Source: Muricoccus nepalensis (GTDB lineage Bacteria > Pseudomonadota > Alphaproteobacteria > Acetobacterales > Acetobacteraceae). Taken from it: a DNA stretch of 64,000 nucleotides. Every line of letters begins with the position of its first letter. The first letter of the stretch is position 1. Under the pieces are notes generated by a model. It worked only from the letters and a program-made list of their open reading frames with translations, ran no database searches and was not told the DNA's origin. The position numbers and the translations under genes are program-made. Location: assembly GCF_006438825.1 (NCBI RefSeq), contig NZ_RCZP01000020.1, positions 1,166 to 65,165 of the forward strand, written 5' to 3'. Below are positions 60,837 to 64,000 of the stretch, one piece after another.

Positions 60837-61214
60837 CTAGAACGGCCCGGCGCCGGCCGAGCCGTCCGGAGGCTCGATGGAGCCGGCCAGGGTGCCGACT
60901 GCCTGGGCGATATCCCGGAGCGATCCCCGGACGGCCTCATGCTCCTCCCAGGCATCCTCCATGGTCGGGACGGCTTTTCCGATCGCGTCCACATGCCGGC
61001 CGAGGGTCTCCACCAAGGCCTCCAGCCGGGCCGGTATCGCACCTCCTCCAGCGGTAGCGGCACCCTCCTGGGGCGCCTTCCGGATGAAGGAGAGGACCGC
61101 CATTCGGACCAGTTCGGACGGCCTCATGCCCCGCGCCTCGGCCGCCTTGGTGACCTCCTTGGCCTCGGCGTCCGTGAGGGACGCCCACACTCGACTGGAC
61201 GCCACAGCGGCCAT
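60837..61214 (-). CDS. RHH-type relaxosome accessory protein (MobC/TraD-like)
   Basis: 125 residues from ATG 61214, with GGAGGGG upstream. WASLTDAEAKEVTKAAEARG and MRPSELVRMAVLSFIRKA are an RHH strand and helices; the rest is helical (LEALVETLGRHVDAIGK) and probably oligomerises. Its position, 6 bp before the relaxase on the same strand and next to a repeat-rich intergenic region, marks it as the accessory protein that binds oriT. Confidence 0.78.
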   Translation of the reverse strand: MAAVASSRVWASLTDAEAKEVTKAAEARGMRPSELVRMAVLSFIRKAPQEGAATAGGGAIPARLEALVETLGRHVDAIGKAVPTMEDAWEEHEAVRGSLRDIAQAVGTLAGSIEPPDGSAGAGPF

Positions 61215-61422
61215 AGAACCCCTCCGAAGGCAGTGCCGACACGTACTGTGCAGTTCCGAGCACCGCAAGGTGCCGCGCCGTGTGAACCTCTCTCCTCCTT
61301 CTGCGGCAGCTCACAAGAGTGCATTAAGGTGCTCTAAGGCTGCCCAAAGGTGGCTAAGGATTGCTGAGGCCTCTAAGCCAGCGCTAAGATCTTGCTATGG
61401 CCACGAAGGTACAGCGGATGCC
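61215..61422. other. Candidate oriT between the divergent mobilisation operons
   Basis: A 208-bp region between the relaxase operon and a rightward operon. From about 61313 to 61390 it holds a series of direct repeats on the theme (G)CTAAGG/CTAAG: ATTAAGGTG, CTCTAAGG, GGCTAAGG, CTCTAAGC, CGCTAAGA, spaced roughly 10-16 bp. Further left GGTGCCGCGCCGTG is GC-rich. Repeats of this type beside a relaxase gene are typical of accessory-protein sites in oriT. No nick site can be assigned by eye. Confidence 0.55.
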
Positions 61423-61983
61423 ATGAGCGAAGTCGAGTGGCTGCTCGAGGCGGCGCAGGAGTTTGGGCCGACGTCTGACCTACAGAAGGCTGGCGAACTG
61501 CGCCTGTATCTGCGGGATAACCTTGATGCCGTGATGAAGGTTAAGAGCGACCGCAAGCTCAGTTGGGGGCAGGTCGCCACCATCCTGACGAAAAGGGGTC
61601 TGACCAAGAAGAATGGCGATCCCCTGGATGCCAACATCGTGGCGGTGACAGCCTCCGCTGTTCGCTTGGAGCGGAACCCGCGCGGCCGGAAGCGTCGGGC
61701 CGCGACGCCGGCCAGGGCAGGGAAGCAAGCCGAAGCTACGGCCACCCCCGCTCCGCACCTACCGCCGGCTGGACTGGACCACGAGGTGCCCCCGCCTGCG
61801 ACGGTCCAGGCCGAAACACACACACCTCCCTCTTCAGGCTCTTCGGCAGGGGACAACGACCGGGATGAAGCTGAGCGAGCGGCTCGGCTGCGGGCCGCAA
61901 TGGCTCGCCCCGTCCGCAAGCCCTTCCCCACCGGAGGCGGCTTTGAGGTGCCCACCGATCCCAACTGGCGCAAAGGCGAATGA
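61423..61983 (+). CDS. Hypothetical protein of the mobilisation region
   Basis: 186 residues from ATG 61423. The N-terminal ~85 residues are a folded helical domain (VEWLLEAAQEFGPTSDLQK, LSWGQVATILTKRGL, ANIVAVTASAVRLE), with the SWxxVATxLTxxG look of small mobilisation-linked HTH-like proteins. The rest is Pro/Ala-rich and disordered, ending FPTGGGFEVPTDPNWR. It overlaps the ParA-like gene by 4 bp, so the two act together. Confidence 0.68.
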   Translation: MSEVEWLLEAAQEFGPTSDLQKAGELRLYLRDNLDAVMKVKSDRKLSWGQVATILTKRGLTKKNGDPLDANIVAVTASAVRLERNPRGRKRRAATPARAGKQAEATATPAPHLPPAGLDHEVPPPATVQAETHTPPSSGSSAGDNDRDEAERAARLRAAMARPVRKPFPTGGGFEVPTDPNWRKGE

Positions 61984-62777
61984 CCATGGCCGAGACCACC
62001 TCCCCTGCCGTCCACATCTTCGGCTCCGACAAAGGAGGCGTCGGCAAGACGTTAGCCGCCCAGGTGGCCATTACGCGCTTGCTGACCATCACAGGCCGCC
62101 TGCCCGTCATTATCGAGGTCGAAGCCGAGGCGCGGCTGGGTGCCATCTACGGGACCAAGGCGGTCCGGTCCTTTATCCTGGGCGCGAACACCATGGAGGA
62201 GCTCGAGCGTAACCCACGGCTGATCTACGCCATGTGGAACGACCTTGGAGAGCTGCTGCTGGAAAACGAGGGGCGGGACGTGGTGCTCGACCTCGGCGCA
62301 AACCTGACAAGGTCCCTCATGGTGTGGCTCGATGAGTTCGGCGCGGACGGTCCTCTCGGCACAGGGGAGCGGGTCCGCTTCTATGCCCTTACCACCGGGG
62401 AGACGGCATCCCTGACCAGTGCCAGCAATGCGCTGGGCTATGCGGCTCATTCGCTTCCGGCCTCAACCCGCACGCTGCTGCTTAATGAACGGGACGAGGC
62501 GCTGTTCCCCCTGGCGCCGGACGCCCCGGCGGTTCGCAGCCTGCTCAAGACACATGGGGCGAACGCGGCCTGCTTCCCGCGATGCATGTCGCCCGCCCTG
62601 GCGCAGGTGGTGGACCAGCGTATGCGGCTGGACGACGCGCTGGCGCAGCCGGTCGATTTCTGGGCCGGCAAGGGCATGAAGCGCATGGACGCCATTCTGG
62701 CCGTGCGGCGTCTGACCTCCTGGGGCGAAGCGGCGATGTCGGTCTTTGGTTCGCTGCCCGCCACCGCCCCGGCATAG
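61980..62777 (+). CDS. ParA/MinD-like ATPase of the transfer region
   Basis: 265 residues, ATG overlapping the previous stop; ATG 61986 is an alternative. The deviant Walker A FGSDKGGVGKTLAAQVA is clear, and DVVLDLGANL stands at the switch II position. The remainder diverges from partition ParA proteins. Such ATPases near relaxase genes (MobD/TraL-like) often localise transfer components or DNA. It is distinct from the partition parA at 12.8 kb. Confidence 0.78.
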   Translation: MTMAETTSPAVHIFGSDKGGVGKTLAAQVAITRLLTITGRLPVIIEVEAEARLGAIYGTKAVRSFILGANTMEELERNPRLIYAMWNDLGELLLENEGRDVVLDLGANLTRSLMVWLDEFGADGPLGTGERVRFYALTTGETASLTSASNALGYAAHSLPASTRTLLLNERDEALFPLAPDAPAVRSLLKTHGANAACFPRCMSPALAQVVDQRMRLDDALAQPVDFWAGKGMKRMDAILAVRRLTSWGEAAMSVFGSLPATAPA

Positions 62778-62781
62778 GTCC

Positions 62782-63588
62782 GTGGCGGAGGCGGCCCATA
62801 GGAGGGAGGGCGTGCTGCCCTCTCTTCGTCGCGCCAGTGCGGCGGCCGAGGCGGAATGGGTCGATCTCAGCGCCTCCCTGGCCTCGGACCTCCTTGCCAT
62901 CCAGGATGCGGGAGAGCGTGCGGCTGCCTATGCGGCTCTCTCGGCAAGACTTGAAGTTACGGGTGACGGGCTTCTGCCAGCGGACGATGCCCTGGTTCGT
63001 GCATCCTTCGAGGCAGTTGCGCCGGCACCGCAGCCGAAGAATGAGGACCACGAACGGGAGTTAGCGGCTTGGCGCGATCGGGACACGGCAGCCCGCGCCG
63101 AGATGGCCCGCCTGGACCGCGCGAGGCGGTTGGCAGCCTGGGGGCTGGTACCGGCTGGAGCTGTGCTTCCGGCGGCGGTGGCGGCCATCGCCTATGGGTG
63201 GGACCCATTGAGCTTGGCGTGGGTCCTGCCTGAGCTCCCCACGCTGCCGATGTCGGCGGTGATGCTGGCGGCCTTGGCCGCTGGTGGTCTCTGCGCCTTT
63301 CTAGCGTCACGCGCCAAGCGGGTGCCGCAAGTGTGGAATGCCGCGGCAGGGGCTGCTGTTGCAGGGGTGGTGTTTCTGCTCGCCGCACGCAGCCTGCCCC
63401 TCTACATCGTCGCGAATGGCGTGATCACCCGGAGTGGGCAGTCCCTCGAGAGGGTTGTTGTAAGGGTCTATCCCAACGCTGCCGGAGCGAGGCTGGAGGT
63501 TCTGCGTGGTAACGACATGATCCGGCGCGGTGAGATCCTGGATTTCAGGGGAGCCTACCCGGTGCGGTTCTTGCGGGAGGGCCGGTAG
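62782..63588 (+). CDS. Hypothetical membrane protein downstream of the ParA-like gene
   Basis: About 268 residues from GTG 62782. The first ~120 residues are soluble and helical (ASLASDLLAIQDAGERAAAY, ERELAAWRDRDTAARAEMAR). Three hydrophobic helices follow (LVPAGAVLPAAVAAIAYGW, SAVMLAALAAGGLCAFLA, AAAGAAVAGVVFLLAA), then a small periplasmic or cytoplasmic domain (RVVVRVYPNAAGARLEVLR). No family recognised; the operon position suggests a role in transfer. Confidence 0.6.
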   Translation: MAEAAHRREGVLPSLRRASAAAEAEWVDLSASLASDLLAIQDAGERAAAYAALSARLEVTGDGLLPADDALVRASFEAVAPAPQPKNEDHERELAAWRDRDTAARAEMARLDRARRLAAWGLVPAGAVLPAAVAAIAYGWDPLSLAWVLPELPTLPMSAVMLAALAAGGLCAFLASRAKRVPQVWNAAAGAAVAGVVFLLAARSLPLYIVANGVITRSGQSLERVVVRVYPNAAGARLEVLRGNDMIRRGEILDFRGAYPVRFLREGR

Positions 63589-63798
63589 GGCTGTCGGGCG
63601 GTACCAGTATGGAAGGGCTGCGCCTCAGTGGCGCGGCCCCGTTCCCGTCAAAGCCCGTCATGTCCGGGTTAGCGACAATGGTGCAACTGGAACCATCAGC
63701 CAGACCCTTGTCCAAACGGATCTGATTGCACGGCACGGTCGAGAGCGCACACTGCGAATCGGTTGCTCGCCAACTGCCCGTGTCTATCGGAGGTGATC

Positions 63799-64000
63799 AT
63801 GGCAAAACGCCCTGGCAACAAGCCCTCGCCCAGCAACACGCGTCCAAGCGCCGCTTCAGCCAGCCGCCGCGCAACAGCGTCCACCACGCGCAGCAAGCCT
63901 GCGGCTCAAGGCCGGAAGGCTGCCGCAGCCCCCGCAGCAACGCGGAGCGCCCGGAGCGCTACCACTCCCACTCGGGGCAAGGCGAGCACGGCGGCTCCGT
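63799..64000 (+). CDS. Start of a basic Ala/Lys/Arg-rich protein (cut by window edge)
   Basis: ATG 63799 follows a perfect ribosome-binding site (GGAGGTGATC). The visible 67 residues (MAKRPGNKPSPSNTRPSAAS and on) are almost only Ala, Ser, Thr, Pro, Arg and Lys, like histone H1-type or disordered DNA-binding tails. The identity of the full protein cannot be told. Confidence 0.65.
   Translation, partial: MAKRPGNKPSPSNTRPSAASASRRATASTTRSKPAAQGRKAAAAPAATRSARSATTPTRGKASTAAP

Noticed and set aside
1-64000. tRNA, rRNA or riboswitch genes
   Set aside because: I saw no tRNA-like cloverleaf, rRNA segment or recognisable riboswitch by eye; a covariance-model scan would be needed to exclude small RNAs.

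Overview
The window looks like most of the backbone and cargo of a conjugative plasmid (or plasmid-like replicon) from a high-GC alphaproteobacterium, probably an Acetobacteraceae (Roseomonas-like) or Methylobacterium-like host. The evidence is a RepA-type initiator with iterons, a ParA/small-partner partition operon with a repeated centromere-like sequence, a complete VirB1-VirB11/VirD4 type IV secretion system, a MobF relaxase, several IS elements, relic integrases and three related serine recombinases. The organism is inferred from codon and protein style only; no rRNA or tRNA is present.

Layout. 1-4.2 kb: an IS630 transposase end and a 1266-residue protein made almost wholly of eight-residue repeats. 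4.3-9.2 kb: plasmid-borne ScpA with an unknown partner, a tyrosine recombinase with a 21-bp palindrome upstream, and a class II photolyase. 9.7-13.8 kb: a decayed integrase, iterons, RepA, the centromere-like repeats and parA with its partner. 14-21.8 kb: a defence island with two divergent operons. Leftward is a type III-like CBASS operon (CD-NTase, HORMA, TRIP13-like ATPase and a DUF6602/PD-(D/E)XK-like protein in the effector position). Rightward is a tightly coupled set: RHH regulator, GNAT, XRE regulator, ImmA/IrrE metallopeptidase and a DisA-N-like nucleotide-sensor protein. 21.8-29 kb: a single-polypeptide type ISP-like restriction-modification enzyme and an XRE regulator, enclosed by an inverted pair of identical 19-bp sites, each next to a serine recombinase. 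29-44 kb: accessory genes (membrane protein, ParD-like orphan, hybrid histidine kinase, DapA-like/GST pair, third recombinase, truncated sensor kinase) invaded by IS66 and IS3 elements and carrying several nonsense or frameshift lesions. 44.3-64 kb: the virB operon, virD4 with a long coiled-coil tail, then convergently the relaxase and its RHH accessory protein, a candidate oriT, and a rightward operon with a ParA-like ATPase.

How the parts work together. The replicon core maintains the element and the T4SS/relaxase set transfers it. The CBASS operon, the adjacent metallopeptidase/nucleotide-sensor operon and the type ISP enzyme would protect host or plasmid against phage and competing DNA. 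The serine recombinases and IS elements are the likely agents that assembled and are now eroding the 21-44 kb accessory region. The two divergent operons at 14.5-21.8 kb, with an uncharacterised effector on one side and an unassigned five-gene set on the other, are the best candidate for an undescribed system.
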